DNA of 64,000 bases, from positions 124,001 through 188,000 of the forward strand of contig DATGLV010000037.1 in assembly GCA_035293945.1 (NCBI GenBank), read 5' to 3'. The translations under genes and the position numbers were made by a program. Below the pieces are notes generated by a model. The model made no database searches and was not told where the DNA came from. It saw only the letters and a program-made list of their open reading frames with translations. This document shows, one piece after another, positions 9,033 to 17,396 of the stretch (its first letter is position 1; each line of letters opens with the position of its first letter). Origin of the DNA: VAZQ01 sp035293945. Its GTDB lineage: Bacteria > Pseudomonadota > Alphaproteobacteria > Rhizobiales > Xanthobacteraceae.

Positions 9033-10850
9033 ATGGCCCCTCCCCTCATCCAGTTGAGCGAGATTTCCCTGCGAATCGGCAGCTTGCCGCTGCTCGACGG
9101 CGTCGATCTGTCGGTCGGAGCCGGAGAGCGGGTATGCCTCGTCGGCCGCAACGGATCGGGCAAATCTACCCTGCTCAAGATCGCCGCCGGCCTTGTTGAG
9201 CCCGATGCCGGCGCCCGATTCGTTCAGCCCGGGGCGACGATCCGCTATCTGCCGCAGGAGCCCGATATCTCCGGGCATGCGACCACGGGCGCCTATGTCG
9301 AGGAAGGCCTCGGGCCAGGCGATGATCCGCATCAGGCGCGCTTTCTACTGGAAGCGCTCGGCCTCACCGGAAACGAAGATCCGGCCCGTCTGTCGGGAGG
9401 CGAGGCCCGTCGCGCGGCGCTCGCCCGCGTGCTGGCGCCAGCGCCCGACATCCTGCTGCTCGATGAGCCGACCAATCATCTCGATCTCGCCACCATCGAA
9501 TGGCTGGAGCAGGAACTGAAGGAGCGCCGTTCTGCGCTCGTCCTCATCAGTCACGACCGGCGCTTCCTTGCGACGCTCTCGCGCGCGACCTTATGGCTCG
9601 ACCGCGGGAAAGCGCGGCGGCTCGAGCAGGGCTTTGGCGCATTTGAAGCCTGGCGCGACGAGGTGCTGGCGCAGGAGGAAGTCGAGCAGCACAAACTCGG
9701 GCGCAAGATCGAGGCCGAGCAGCACTGGCTGCGCTACGGCGTGACCGGCCGCCGCAAGCGCAATGTCCGCCGCCTGGGCCAGCTACAGAAGCTGCGGCAG
9801 GCGCGCCGCGATTATCGCCGCTCCGCCGGCAAGGCGGTCATCGATGCAGCCGCGGCGGAGAAATCCGGCGCGCTGGTGATCGCGGCTGAAAGAATAGCCA
9901 AGTCGTTCGGCGCACGGCCGATCGTCACGGATTTCTCGACGCGCATCATGCGCGGCGACCGGATCGGCATCGTCGGGCCGAACGGCGCCGGCAAGACCAC
10001 GCTGATCAATGTGCTCTCCGGCGCGCTCGCACCCGACAGCGGGCAGATCAAGATCGGCGCCAATGTGCAGATGGCAACCCTCGACCAGGGTCGCGAAGCC
10101 CTCAATCCCGCCTGGACGCTCAGTGAGGCGTTGACCGACGGCCGCGGCGACACCGTCACTATCGGCGGCCAGTCGCGGCACGTGGTGGGCTATATGCGCG
10201 ACTTCCTGTTCGCCCCGGAGCAGGCACGATCGCCCTTGAGCGTGCTGTCGGGCGGCGAGCGCGGGCGCTTGATGCTCGCCCGCGCGCTTGCCAAGCCCTC
10301 GAACCTCCTGGTGCTCGACGAGCCAACCAATGACCTCGATCTCGAAACCCTCGACGTGCTCGAAGAAATGATCGGGGACTATTCGGGCACGGTCGTCCTG
10401 ATCAGCCACGACCGCGATTTCCTCGATCGCACGGTGAATGCCGTGATCGTCGCCGAGGGAGACGGAAGGTGGACCGAATATGCCGGCGGCTACAGCGACA
10501 TGCTGGCCCAGCGCGGCCTCGCGAGCCGGACCGCCGCCGCAAAGCCCGCCGCCCCTGCTGCGAGGACTGCGCCCAAGACGTCGGAGGCGGCGCCCGCAGC
10601 GCCCCCGCGCCGGCGCTTGAGCTTCAACGAGAAGCATGCGCTCGAGGCGCTCCCGCAGCAGATTGCCACCCTGCAAAGCCGCATTGGCGAGCTGCAGCAC
10701 AGGCTCGATGATCCGAGCCTCTACGTGCGTGACCGCAATGCCTTCGCAGACGTCTCCAATTCACTCGCCACCGCACAGCGCGAGCTCGCTGCGGCGGAGG
10801 AGAAGTGGCTGAATCTCGAGATCCTGCGCGAGGAGATCGAGGGGAAATAA
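9033..10850 (+). CDS. uup: ABC-F family ATPase, Uup-like
   Basis: A 605-residue soluble protein with two ABC cassettes and no membrane domain. Cassette 1 has Walker A GRNGSGKST, signature LSGGE and Walker B ILLLDEPTNHLDL. Cassette 2 has GPNGAGKTT, LSGGERGRLMLAR and LLVLDEPTNDLDL. The linker is charged, and the C-terminal ~90 residues form an Ala/Pro-rich stretch then a coiled coil (LPQQIATLQSRIGELQHRL), the layout of Uup. ABC-F proteins act on ribosomes or translation; Uup of Escherichia coli affects transposon excision and 50S maturation. Exact subfamily is inferred from the C-terminal domain. The gene stands alone on its strand, downstream of the minus-strand micro-gene. Confidence 0.85.
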   Translation: MAPPLIQLSEISLRIGSLPLLDGVDLSVGAGERVCLVGRNGSGKSTLLKIAAGLVEPDAGARFVQPGATIRYLPQEPDISGHATTGAYVEEGLGPGDDPHQARFLLEALGLTGNEDPARLSGGEARRAALARVLAPAPDILLLDEPTNHLDLATIEWLEQELKERRSALVLISHDRRFLATLSRATLWLDRGKARRLEQGFGAFEAWRDEVLAQEEVEQHKLGRKIEAEQHWLRYGVTGRRKRNVRRLGQLQKLRQARRDYRRSAGKAVIDAAAAEKSGALVIAAERIAKSFGARPIVTDFSTRIMRGDRIGIVGPNGAGKTTLINVLSGALAPDSGQIKIGANVQMATLDQGREALNPAWTLSEALTDGRGDTVTIGGQSRHVVGYMRDFLFAPEQARSPLSVLSGGERGRLMLARALAKPSNLLVLDEPTNDLDLETLDVLEEMIGDYSGTVVLISHDRDFLDRTVNAVIVAEGDGRWTEYAGGYSDMLAQRGLASRTAAAKPAAPAARTAPKTSEAAPAAPPRRRLSFNEKHALEALPQQIATLQSRIGELQHRLDDPSLYVRDRNAFADVSNSLATAQRELAAAEEKWLNLEILREEIEGK

Positions 10851-10858
10851 GCATCACA

Positions 10859-10948
10859 CTTGTGCCGGGCTTGACCCGGCACCGTTCCAATCTTCGGACG
10901 CTGTTGCCTGGAACGGTCCCGGCTCTCGCTGCGCTCGGCCGGGACAAG
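10859..10948. repeat. Interspersed palindromic repeat, hybrid family
   Basis: CTTGTGCCGG at one end mirrors CCGGGACAAG at the other with one mismatch. GGTTGCC-like and GTTCCAA/TTGCCTGGAAC inner arms form a second inverted pair. It combines the GCCGGGCTTGACCCGGC arm of family B with the CTCGCTGCGCTCGG arm of family A and lies between uup and a convergent small gene. Confidence 0.7.
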
Positions 10949-10952
10949 GAGA

Positions 10953-11195
10953 CTAATCGTGCAACCAAGGCTTCAGGAACTTGGCGGCGCGCTCGACCTG
11001 CTCCTCGATCCGCGTATCGCTCGCGTTGCGCGACTTGAGGTAATAGGCGATCTGGGCGCTGGCATCGTCCCAGCTGACGCCGCGCTTGCGCAGCGAGTTC
11101 AGCCAGCCGAAAGCGCGGCCTTCATCGTCCGGAGATCCGGCAAAGACCAGGTCCTTGCGCCCGAAACAGCCTGGGACTTCGTTATCGAGCTTCAT
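10953..11195 (-). CDS. Small conserved hypothetical protein
   Basis: An 80-residue soluble protein of mixed charge, rich in helix-forming residues, with no Cys motif beyond one Cys, no signal and no membrane span. AGGAGA just upstream of the ATG at 11195 supports this start over a longer frame to 11264. The sequence (for example GWLNSLRKRGVSWDDA and ERAAKFLKPWL) does not match a family I recognise. It stands alone, convergent with uup across a repeat. No function is proposed. Confidence 0.65.
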   Translation of the reverse strand: MKLDNEVPGCFGRKDLVFAGSPDDEGRAFGWLNSLRKRGVSWDDASAQIAYYLKSRNASDTRIEEQVERAAKFLKPWLHD

Positions 11196-11322
11196 GCGGC
11201 GCTCTCCTGATAATTGCGGCGCCTTTGAATTTGGCGTTGCGCACCTGCGCTCCCGGGTCGGCACGCGTTCTAGAGCGGAATCGGCCCGCCGCGCAATTCA
11301 GCTCTGGGCGCTTCGGCGGAAC

Positions 11323-12321
11323 CTAATCCTCGAAGGTCAAATGCGCCGCCTGCACCACGCTTTCATAAACCTTGATATCCGCGTCGATCATGCGCCGGAA
11401 ATCATCCGATGACGTGCCGCCGGGATTGACCGCCATGGCCTTGAGCTTGTCGCTGACGTCAGGCGCAAGGATCGCCTGCCGCAGTGTGGCCTCGAGCTTC
11501 TTGGCAATCGCCGGCGGCGTGCCGGCCGGCGCGAAGACGCCGCTCCACAGGTGGATATTGACCTCCGGGAATCCCTGCTCCGCCATGCTCGGCACATCGG
11601 GCAGCTCGGGCGAACGTTCCGAGCCGGTAACCGCCAGCGCATGCACCTTGCCGGCCTTGACCATCGGCACCGAGGGCGGCCCATCCGCGATCGCAACGAG
11701 GCATTGCTCGCTTATCACGCAGAGCAGCATCTCGGTGCTGCTTTTCCAAGGGATGGCTACCCCCGGCATGCCGGTCTTGAGCTTCAAGAGCTCGGTGGCG
11801 ATCGTGAATGCCGGCGAGGTGGTGGCGTAGTTGGCGCGGTCCGGGTGCTGCTTGGCCCAGGCGACCAGCTCGCTCACGTTCTTGGCTGGATTGCTGACCG
11901 GCACCGACATGATCAGCGGAAAGCTCGCGATCATGGAGAGCGGGATGAAGCTCTTGGTCGGGTGGTAGCGAAGGTTGGGATAAACCGCCGCCGCAACCGA
12001 CATCATGCCGCTCGCGCCCACCAGCAGCGTGTAGCCGTCGGCAGGCTGATTGGCGACGTATTCGGCCGATTGGCGCCCGCCCGCCGCCGGCCGGTTCTCG
12101 ATCACCACCGGCTGGCCGAGCAATTCCGACAGCTTCTGCCCGACCAGGCGGGCAAAAATATCGTTGCCGCCTCCGGCCGCGAAACCGACAATCATGCGGA
12201 TCGGCCGGCTCGGATAGCTCGCCGCATCATTTTGCGCCCGCACCGGCAACGGAGCGGCTACAAGCAGCGCCGGCAGCACCAACGCGCCGATCAGTCTTCG
12301 GCAACAAAGGCTCGCCCACAT
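11323..12321 (-). CDS. Bug-family (TctC-like) periplasmic solute-binding protein
   Basis: A 332-residue periplasmic binding protein of the tripartite tricarboxylate transporter family. It has a signal peptide to about residue 30 (PLPVRAQ), then the characteristic YPSRPIRMIVGFAAGGGNDI strand-loop that binds the carboxylate, QPVVIENRPAAGG, and GYTLLVGASG. Bug proteins typically deliver carboxylic acids to TctAB membrane partners, none of which is nearby. Orphan Bug genes are very common in Betaproteobacteria and Rhizobiales. One unusual patch is LLCVISEQC in the middle, with two Cys. The ligand cannot be predicted. Confidence 0.88.
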   Translation of the reverse strand: MWASLCCRRLIGALVLPALLVAAPLPVRAQNDAASYPSRPIRMIVGFAAGGGNDIFARLVGQKLSELLGQPVVIENRPAAGGRQSAEYVANQPADGYTLLVGASGMMSVAAAVYPNLRYHPTKSFIPLSMIASFPLIMSVPVSNPAKNVSELVAWAKQHPDRANYATTSPAFTIATELLKLKTGMPGVAIPWKSSTEMLLCVISEQCLVAIADGPPSVPMVKAGKVHALAVTGSERSPELPDVPSMAEQGFPEVNIHLWSGVFAPAGTPPAIAKKLEATLRQAILAPDVSDKLKAMAVNPGGTSSDDFRRMIDADIKVYESVVQAAHLTFED

Positions 12322-12510
12322 TCGAGACCTCCTCTATCGGCCGTGTGCCCAATTTGTTCGTAGGTTATAGGCAGCCGCCCGGTCGCGCGATAGTGGGGGC
12401 AGGCCCTGCCGGCTCCGCGCCTCATCTGTATGCTCAAGAGCTGTAAGCTCGTGAGCCGATCCTGTAGGCTCCGGTGGCTTGGACTCACGCCCATTTTTGA
12501 TCATCGCACA

Positions 12511-13893
12511 ATGATAACCACGACCGCCGACGAAATCAGCCGCTCCAGGCGAGTCCGCGATTTCCTCGGTCACCCGCGCGGCCTCACGTTCTTGTTCGCA
12601 ACCGAGATGTGGGAGCGCTTCTCCTACTATGGAATGCGCGCCCTGCTCGTCCTCTACATGACCAAGTATCTTCTGGTCGAGGGTCATGGCGACGCGGTGA
12701 TCGGGCTCGCCGCTCTGCGCAGCGCGCTGGAAGCGATCCTGGGACCGCTCGGCACACAGCCCTTCGCCTCGCAAATCTATGGCCTCTATACGGGCCTCGT
12801 GTATCTCACGCCACTCTTCGGCGGGATGGTCGCCGATCAAGTGCTCGGCCAGCGCCGCACTGTCATAGTCGGCGCGGCCCTCATGGCGGCCGGCCATTTC
12901 ATGATGGCGTTCGAGTCCCTGTTCCTGCTCGCCCTTACGACGCTGATCATCGCCAACGGCGCGTTCAAGCCCAATATCGTCACCCAGGTGGGCGGCCTCT
13001 ACGCGCCCGGCGACCCGCGGCGCGACCGTGCCTATTCGATCTTCTACGTCGGCATCAATATCGGGGCGTCGCTTGCGCCGCTCATCTGCGGCACGCTCGG
13101 GGAAGGTGTTGGCTGGCATTACGGCTTTATGGCTGCAGGCGTCGGCATGACGATCGGGCTTGCGGTTTACCTCTGGGGCCAGGCCGCGCTGCCGCGCGAC
13201 CGATTGCACAAGGTGGCGGCCGATTTCGGCCGAGCGCGGCTTGACCAAACCATTTGGCGCCGCATCGCGGCACTAGCCGTGCTGTTCGTCCCGACCACGC
13301 TGTTCTTTGCCACCTATGAGCAACAAGGCAACACCATCCCGCTCTGGGCCGACGATCACACCGATCGGGTCATTAATCTCTTGGTCTGGCACGGCGAGAT
13401 CCCGGTCACATGGTTCCAGTCATTCAACCCGGTGATGATCTTCGCCTTCACGCCGCTGCTGGTGGGATTGTGGTCGCGGCAGGCACGGCGCGGCACGGAA
13501 CCGTCGACCATCACCAAGATGGCGATCGGCTGCTTCGGCGTCGCGCTCGCCTATTTCGTCATGGTCGCGGCCGCGTGGTCCGCGGGCGGAGACGCGGTGA
13601 GCTGGTGGTGGCTTTTCGCCTACCTCGCCATGATCACACTGGGCGAGCTCTACCTTTCGCCGATCAGCCTGTCGCTCGTCTCCAAGGTGGCGCCCGCCGA
13701 GCTCGTCTCCATGATCATGGGCCTTTGGCTTGCGACCGGCTTCACCGGCAATTTGCTCGCCGGCTGGCTCGGCACCTTCTGGAACACCATGGAGAAGGCG
13801 AATTTCTTCTTGATGCTGGCCGCGATCGCTGCTCTCGCCGGACTGACCATCCTTGCCTGCCGACAGCACCTGCAAAAGCTCCTCAAGGACTGA
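12511..13893 (+). CDS. POT/PTR-family proton-coupled oligopeptide transporter
   Basis: A 460-residue inner-membrane MFS protein with about 14 hydrophobic segments. Family hallmarks are the N-terminal EMWERFSYYGMRALLVLYM (the ExxERFxYYG proton-coupling motif) and the later FYVGINIGASLAPLICGTLG region, as in the PTR2 signature. It imports di- or tripeptides with protons. The start is ATG at 12511; the longer frame from 12430 would add a basic tail without a ribosome site. It is divergent from the Bug gene and tandem with, but 115 bp before, the third haem-propeller gene. Confidence 0.92.
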   Translation: MITTTADEISRSRRVRDFLGHPRGLTFLFATEMWERFSYYGMRALLVLYMTKYLLVEGHGDAVIGLAALRSALEAILGPLGTQPFASQIYGLYTGLVYLTPLFGGMVADQVLGQRRTVIVGAALMAAGHFMMAFESLFLLALTTLIIANGAFKPNIVTQVGGLYAPGDPRRDRAYSIFYVGINIGASLAPLICGTLGEGVGWHYGFMAAGVGMTIGLAVYLWGQAALPRDRLHKVAADFGRARLDQTIWRRIAALAVLFVPTTLFFATYEQQGNTIPLWADDHTDRVINLLVWHGEIPVTWFQSFNPVMIFAFTPLLVGLWSRQARRGTEPSTITKMAIGCFGVALAYFVMVAAAWSAGGDAVSWWWLFAYLAMITLGELYLSPISLSLVSKVAPAELVSMIMGLWLATGFTGNLLAGWLGTFWNTMEKANFFLMLAAIAALAGLTILACRQHLQKLLKD

Positions 13894-14008
13894 GTTCTTG
13901 TCGGCCGCCTTGCCGGCGTGTCCCGAAAGGCGCATCCTGTTCTTGCATAGCGGTTGGTCAATTGCAGAACGTCCCACAAGGGACGCGGCATCCTGGGGAG
14001 AAAGTCCA

Positions 14009-16093
14009 ATGCAGGTCAGTCGCCTAATGGCCATTGCGGCCAGCATCGCCATCGCAGCTGCTTGGAACTTTGGAGACTTGGCGGGCGGGAGCGCAAGCGC
14101 GCAGGAGGCGCACGCGGCACCGGCTCCGGCCGCCGCCGCAAACGATCTCCAGCGCTCCGTGGAAGTGGTCGGCTACAACGTTGCGGCCAAGAGCGGGCCG
14201 CAGCGCGGCGAGGTCCTCTACTATTACAAATGCTGGAATTGCCACAACGACTATACACGCGCGGCCGGCTCGCCGGCGCCCTCGCTCAAGGGCGTCTTCA
14301 CCCGCACAACGCTGGTGACCGGCGTGCCGGTCAACGACGAGAACGTCGCCAACCAAATCCGTAACGGCTCCGCACAGATGCCGTCCTTTGGCACGACGCT
14401 GAAAGATGCGGACATCGCCGACCTCCTCGCCTATCTGCACAACGGCTGCTGCTACGAGGAGACCCATCCGCCGCTCAATCCGTGGTACCGCGCGAATGCG
14501 CAGAATTCTCCGCCGATGCCGCCGCGCGGCAATCTGCGCGGCGGGCCGAACGGCACCGTGCGCGCCGCCGACGGCGAGCTGCTCGAGGGCGTCCCTGTTC
14601 AGTTGATCGCGGCGAATGCCGTGCGCACCACGGTCTACAGCGACCAATACGGCAAGTACGAATTCCCCGAGCTCAACGCCGGCGCCTATACGCTGCGGAT
14701 CGCCAAGCCGCTGGAGTTCCTCCCCTACCAGCGGGACGATGCCAAAATCGCGAACGGCCAGAAGCTCGACGACATCGTGCTGCAGCGGCGCTCGCAGACG
14801 GACTTCCTGCCGCCGACCCCCGATGTCCTCTCACAGCTGACCGGGGCCGAATGGGTATTCAACCTGCCGGGCACCGCTGAGGAGAAGCAGACCTTCAGCC
14901 GTACCTGCGGTGAAGGCTGTCACGGCTATGAGCAGATCATGCGCAATACGCTCGATGAGCGCAGCTGGAAGCTCATGGTGTTCCGCATGCTGCACTACAG
15001 CGGCTCGCCGCTGATCGTGCGCGGCCGCGCCCGCGGAACGCTCGAAGAGGAGGACATGATCGCCAATTGGCTCGCACGCGTGCGCGGGCCCAACAGCAAG
15101 CTCGGGCAGATCCGCGTGTTTCCGCGCGCGCACGGGGCAGCCACCAATGTGGTGGTGACCGAATACGAGCTGCCGCATGTGCTGCTCGCGACGCACGACG
15201 TGTCCGGCGATTCCAAGGGCAATATTTGGTATTCGAGCCACCGCACGCCATTCATGGGCAAGCTCGATCCGAGGACCGGCATCGTCACCGAATATCAGGT
15301 GCCGGCGACTCCCGAAGGCGTGCTGCCCGGCACGCACCGCATCACGGTCGACAAGAGCGACATCGTCTGGGCGTCGGAGAACTGGGCGCACAACATCGTG
15401 CGGCTCGATCCTTCGAGCGGGCAATTCACCGTTATGCCGCTGGTGACCGGCGGCCAGGAGCCGCTCAACACACCCGGGCTCGGCAACTTCTCGGTCGGGC
15501 CCGACGGCGGCATCTGGTTTGCGCGCAACAAGGGCGTGCAGAAATTCGATCCCAAGACAGGGAAAATGCTCGAGCGCGTACCCTTCACCATCAATCTCTC
15601 CGCGCCCTACGACAACATCGTCACCGAAGACGGGAATTTCTGGGCCGGCGGCTCAGCCGCGGGCGGCGGAGATTCGATCGAGCTCTTGGACACGCGCACC
15701 AACAAGCTCACCGAGGTGCACAGCTTCTCGCGTGATTCAACGGCTGCACGCGGCGGCTTCGACGCCCAGGGCAATCCCTGGTTCGGCGGACGCGGCGGCG
15801 CGCTGCTCGAGCTCGACGTCAAGTTGGGCCAGATCCGCGAGTTCTGGCCGCCGACCCCTTACGTGACCTTCTACGAGGCAATGCCCGATAAGCGCGGAGA
15901 GGTCTGGGCCGGCGAGCTGCATGGCGGACGCATGCTGCGCTTCAACCCGCAGACCGAGCGCTGGATCGAATATGTGCTGCCCGAGCCGTTCTCGCACGAC
16001 CGGCGCACCTGGATCGACAATTCCACCACGCCGGTCACGGTCTGGTACGTGGACCACAACAGCTACATGGTGCGCGTGCAGGCCAGGGAGTGA
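14009..16093 (+). CDS. Secreted di-haem-motif beta-propeller protein, paralogue 3
   Basis: A 694-residue exported protein related to those at 5107 and 6965 but with an extra N-terminal cytochrome c domain. It has a signal peptide (residues ~1-35), a class I cytochrome c with CWNCH at residues 75-79 and a likely distal Met in AQMPSFGT, a carboxypeptidase-regulatory-like domain, then a second Cys-rich site CGEGCH at residues 300-305, and a Vgb-like propeller. At the equivalent place its relatives have CxxCH, so CxxxCH here is unusual. GGGGAG precedes the ATG; the longer upstream frame (13853) overlaps the transporter gene and is not used. A strong terminator follows at 16118. The substrate is unknown. 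Confidence 0.82.
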   Translation: MQVSRLMAIAASIAIAAAWNFGDLAGGSASAQEAHAAPAPAAAANDLQRSVEVVGYNVAAKSGPQRGEVLYYYKCWNCHNDYTRAAGSPAPSLKGVFTRTTLVTGVPVNDENVANQIRNGSAQMPSFGTTLKDADIADLLAYLHNGCCYEETHPPLNPWYRANAQNSPPMPPRGNLRGGPNGTVRAADGELLEGVPVQLIAANAVRTTVYSDQYGKYEFPELNAGAYTLRIAKPLEFLPYQRDDAKIANGQKLDDIVLQRRSQTDFLPPTPDVLSQLTGAEWVFNLPGTAEEKQTFSRTCGEGCHGYEQIMRNTLDERSWKLMVFRMLHYSGSPLIVRGRARGTLEEEDMIANWLARVRGPNSKLGQIRVFPRAHGAATNVVVTEYELPHVLLATHDVSGDSKGNIWYSSHRTPFMGKLDPRTGIVTEYQVPATPEGVLPGTHRITVDKSDIVWASENWAHNIVRLDPSSGQFTVMPLVTGGQEPLNTPGLGNFSVGPDGGIWFARNKGVQKFDPKTGKMLERVPFTINLSAPYDNIVTEDGNFWAGGSAAGGGDSIELLDTRTNKLTEVHSFSRDSTAARGGFDAQGNPWFGGRGGALLELDVKLGQIREFWPPTPYVTFYEAMPDKRGEVWAGELHGGRMLRFNPQTERWIEYVLPEPFSHDRRTWIDNSTTPVTVWYVDHNSYMVRVQARE

Positions 16094-16117
16094 GAAAGCC
16101 TCAGCGTCGTTTCGTTG

Positions 16118-16149
16118 GGGCGGGCCTTGTGCCCGCCCTCATTTTTTTG
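16118..16149 (+). terminator. Intrinsic terminator after the third haem-propeller gene
   Basis: GGGCGGGC and GCCCGCCC form a perfect 8-bp stem with a 5-nt loop, followed by TCATTTTTTT. Stem and U-tract are textbook. Confidence 0.9.
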
Positions 16150-16249
16150 AGCGCCCGCAATTTGTGACCGCCCCCTATGTGGCCGTTTGCTTGGGAGCGA
16201 CCCGAAAGCCGGCGCAGCCCGCCGGAGCACGCTATCCAAGCTGCAACAA

Positions 16250-16585
16250 CTAAATCGTCTGCGCATCAGTGTCGTCGTTGCGAATGTCGACCGCGTGCTC
16301 CAACGGAGTGACAAAGATCTTGCCGTCCCCGATCTGCCCGGTGCGAACCGCTCCCTTGATCGCAGCCAGCGTTTTTTCGACGAGATCGTCCGCAACAGCG
16401 ACCTCCAGGCGAATTCTCGGCAGGAAATTCAGCACAGGCTCGTCGCCGGGAAAGAACTCGGTACCCCTCGGACGACCGAAGCCTTTGATCTCGGTGATGG
16501 TTATCCCGGTGATGTCAAGCCTCGATAGTGCCTGGCAGACCTCTTGAAGCCTGAAGTGCTTGATGAAAGCTGTGACGACCTTCAT
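16250..16585 (-). CDS. PII-family signal protein with atypical T-loop
   Basis: A 111-residue PII-fold protein. The N-terminus (VTAFIKHFRLQEV), the central TITEIKGFGR and the C-terminal GQIGDGKIFVTPLEHAVDIR match GlnB/GlnK. The T-loop is divergent: GRPRGTEFFPGDEPVLNFLPR replaces the usual region containing Tyr46 and Tyr51, is one residue shorter and has no Tyr. Uridylylation at Tyr51 is therefore impossible. It is not next to amtB, unlike the canonical copy at 55342. Start is ATG at 16585; the longer frame has no support. It may bind ATP/ADP and 2-oxoglutarate or bicarbonate like other PII relatives, but its partner is unknown. Confidence 0.85.
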   Translation of the reverse strand: MKVVTAFIKHFRLQEVCQALSRLDITGITITEIKGFGRPRGTEFFPGDEPVLNFLPRIRLEVAVADDLVEKTLAAIKGAVRTGQIGDGKIFVTPLEHAVDIRNDDTDAQTI

Positions 16586-16743
16586 GTGGGTAATCTCCGA
16601 TGCCAGCCTGCCGCATGGGCGATGGTAAGGAGAGCCGAAAAGCACGCCTTGCGCCATATCAATTTTTCGACATGCGGCATCCGCTCACGGACGGCCCTTT
16701 GCCTCACCTAAGGTGGTTTCCGGTCGAATTGATCCACTTCAGC

Positions 16744-16870
16744 GTCATTGCCGGGCTTGACCAGGCTTGACCCGGCAATCCATCACTTCGCAAGATGATA
16801 CGAAGATGATGGACCCGCGGGTCATAAGGGCGTTTACGCCCGTCTTCGACGGGCTATGCCCGCGGGTGAC
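16744..16870. repeat. Interspersed palindromic repeat, family B
   Basis: Begins GTCATTGCCGGG and ends CCCGCGGGTGAC, with GCTTGACCCGGCAATCCATC and ATGATGGACCCGCGGGTCAT arms plus an inner GGGCGTTTACGCCC hairpin. It shares its halves, in reversed order, with the copy at 41685-41773. Confidence 0.75.
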
Positions 16871-17007
16871 GACTGGAGTGAGTCTTTCGATCGGAACATG
16901 CGCTAGCTCCACGTCCAGGTCGAGGATCAGGTCTTGGCTTCCTCCAGGCTGAGCCGCGGACGCACGTGCCGAGCACGTGCTCAAGGGCAGGCGAAAAATC
17001 CGCGCAC

Positions 17008-17043
17008 CTAAAATCTAATTTAGTCTTCTAAATCGCAATTTAG
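17008..17043. promoter_or_regulatory. Array of four alternating CTAAAW/ATTTAG half-sites, 10 bp apart
   Basis: CTAAAA (17008), ATTTAG (17018), CTAAAT (17028) and ATTTAG (17038) alternate in orientation with exact 10-bp steps. They end 65 bp before the His-rich secreted peptide start. This phasing on one DNA face looks like a binding array for a dimeric regulator; its identity is unknown. Confidence 0.5.
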
Positions 17044-17108
17044 TGGGTCCTCGCAACGAGGCTTCCTAGCTCCGGTGCAGGGAGACTAAGAAACTTGGAG
17101 ATTTCATA

Positions 17109-17357
17109 ATGAAGAAGACGATCAGCATGATCACCGTTGCGGTCCTGCTCGGCCTCGGCAGCGGCGTAGCCATGGCCCATGACAGCGGCGACAACCATCA
17201 AGATGACACGAACACAACCGGCTACAATCCCTTCATGCCGGAGTTCAGCTCGCCCCGTCCGCAAGGACGCTCGGCGTTCGCGAGCGCGCCACTGCCGCAG
17301 CATGTCGCGCCTCACCACGTTAAGAAGCAGACGCCGGCACCTTCTGCGAGACGTTGA
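17109..17357 (+). CDS. Small secreted His-rich peptide
   Basis: An 82-residue precursor with a clear signal peptide (KKTISMITVAVLLGLGSG, cleavage after AMA at about residue 23). The mature ~59 residues are rich in His (HDSGDNHQDD, PQHVAPHHVKK), Pro and Ser, with no Cys. GGAG upstream of the ATG supports the start. No family is recognised. The His clusters suggest metal binding, which is an inference from composition only. The upstream half-site array suggests tight transcriptional control. Confidence 0.75.
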   Translation: MKKTISMITVAVLLGLGSGVAMAHDSGDNHQDDTNTTGYNPFMPEFSSPRPQGRSAFASAPLPQHVAPHHVKKQTPAPSARR

Positions 17358-17396
17358 TCAAGCGGCATGCAAAGGGTGAGCGGCGATGTCGCCGCA

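Larger units (their letters stand above)
16586..17108. other. Intergenic region between PII-like gene and secreted peptide
   Basis: It holds the family B repeat (16744-16870) and the phased half-site array (17008-17043). I see no further gene. Confidence 0.6.
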
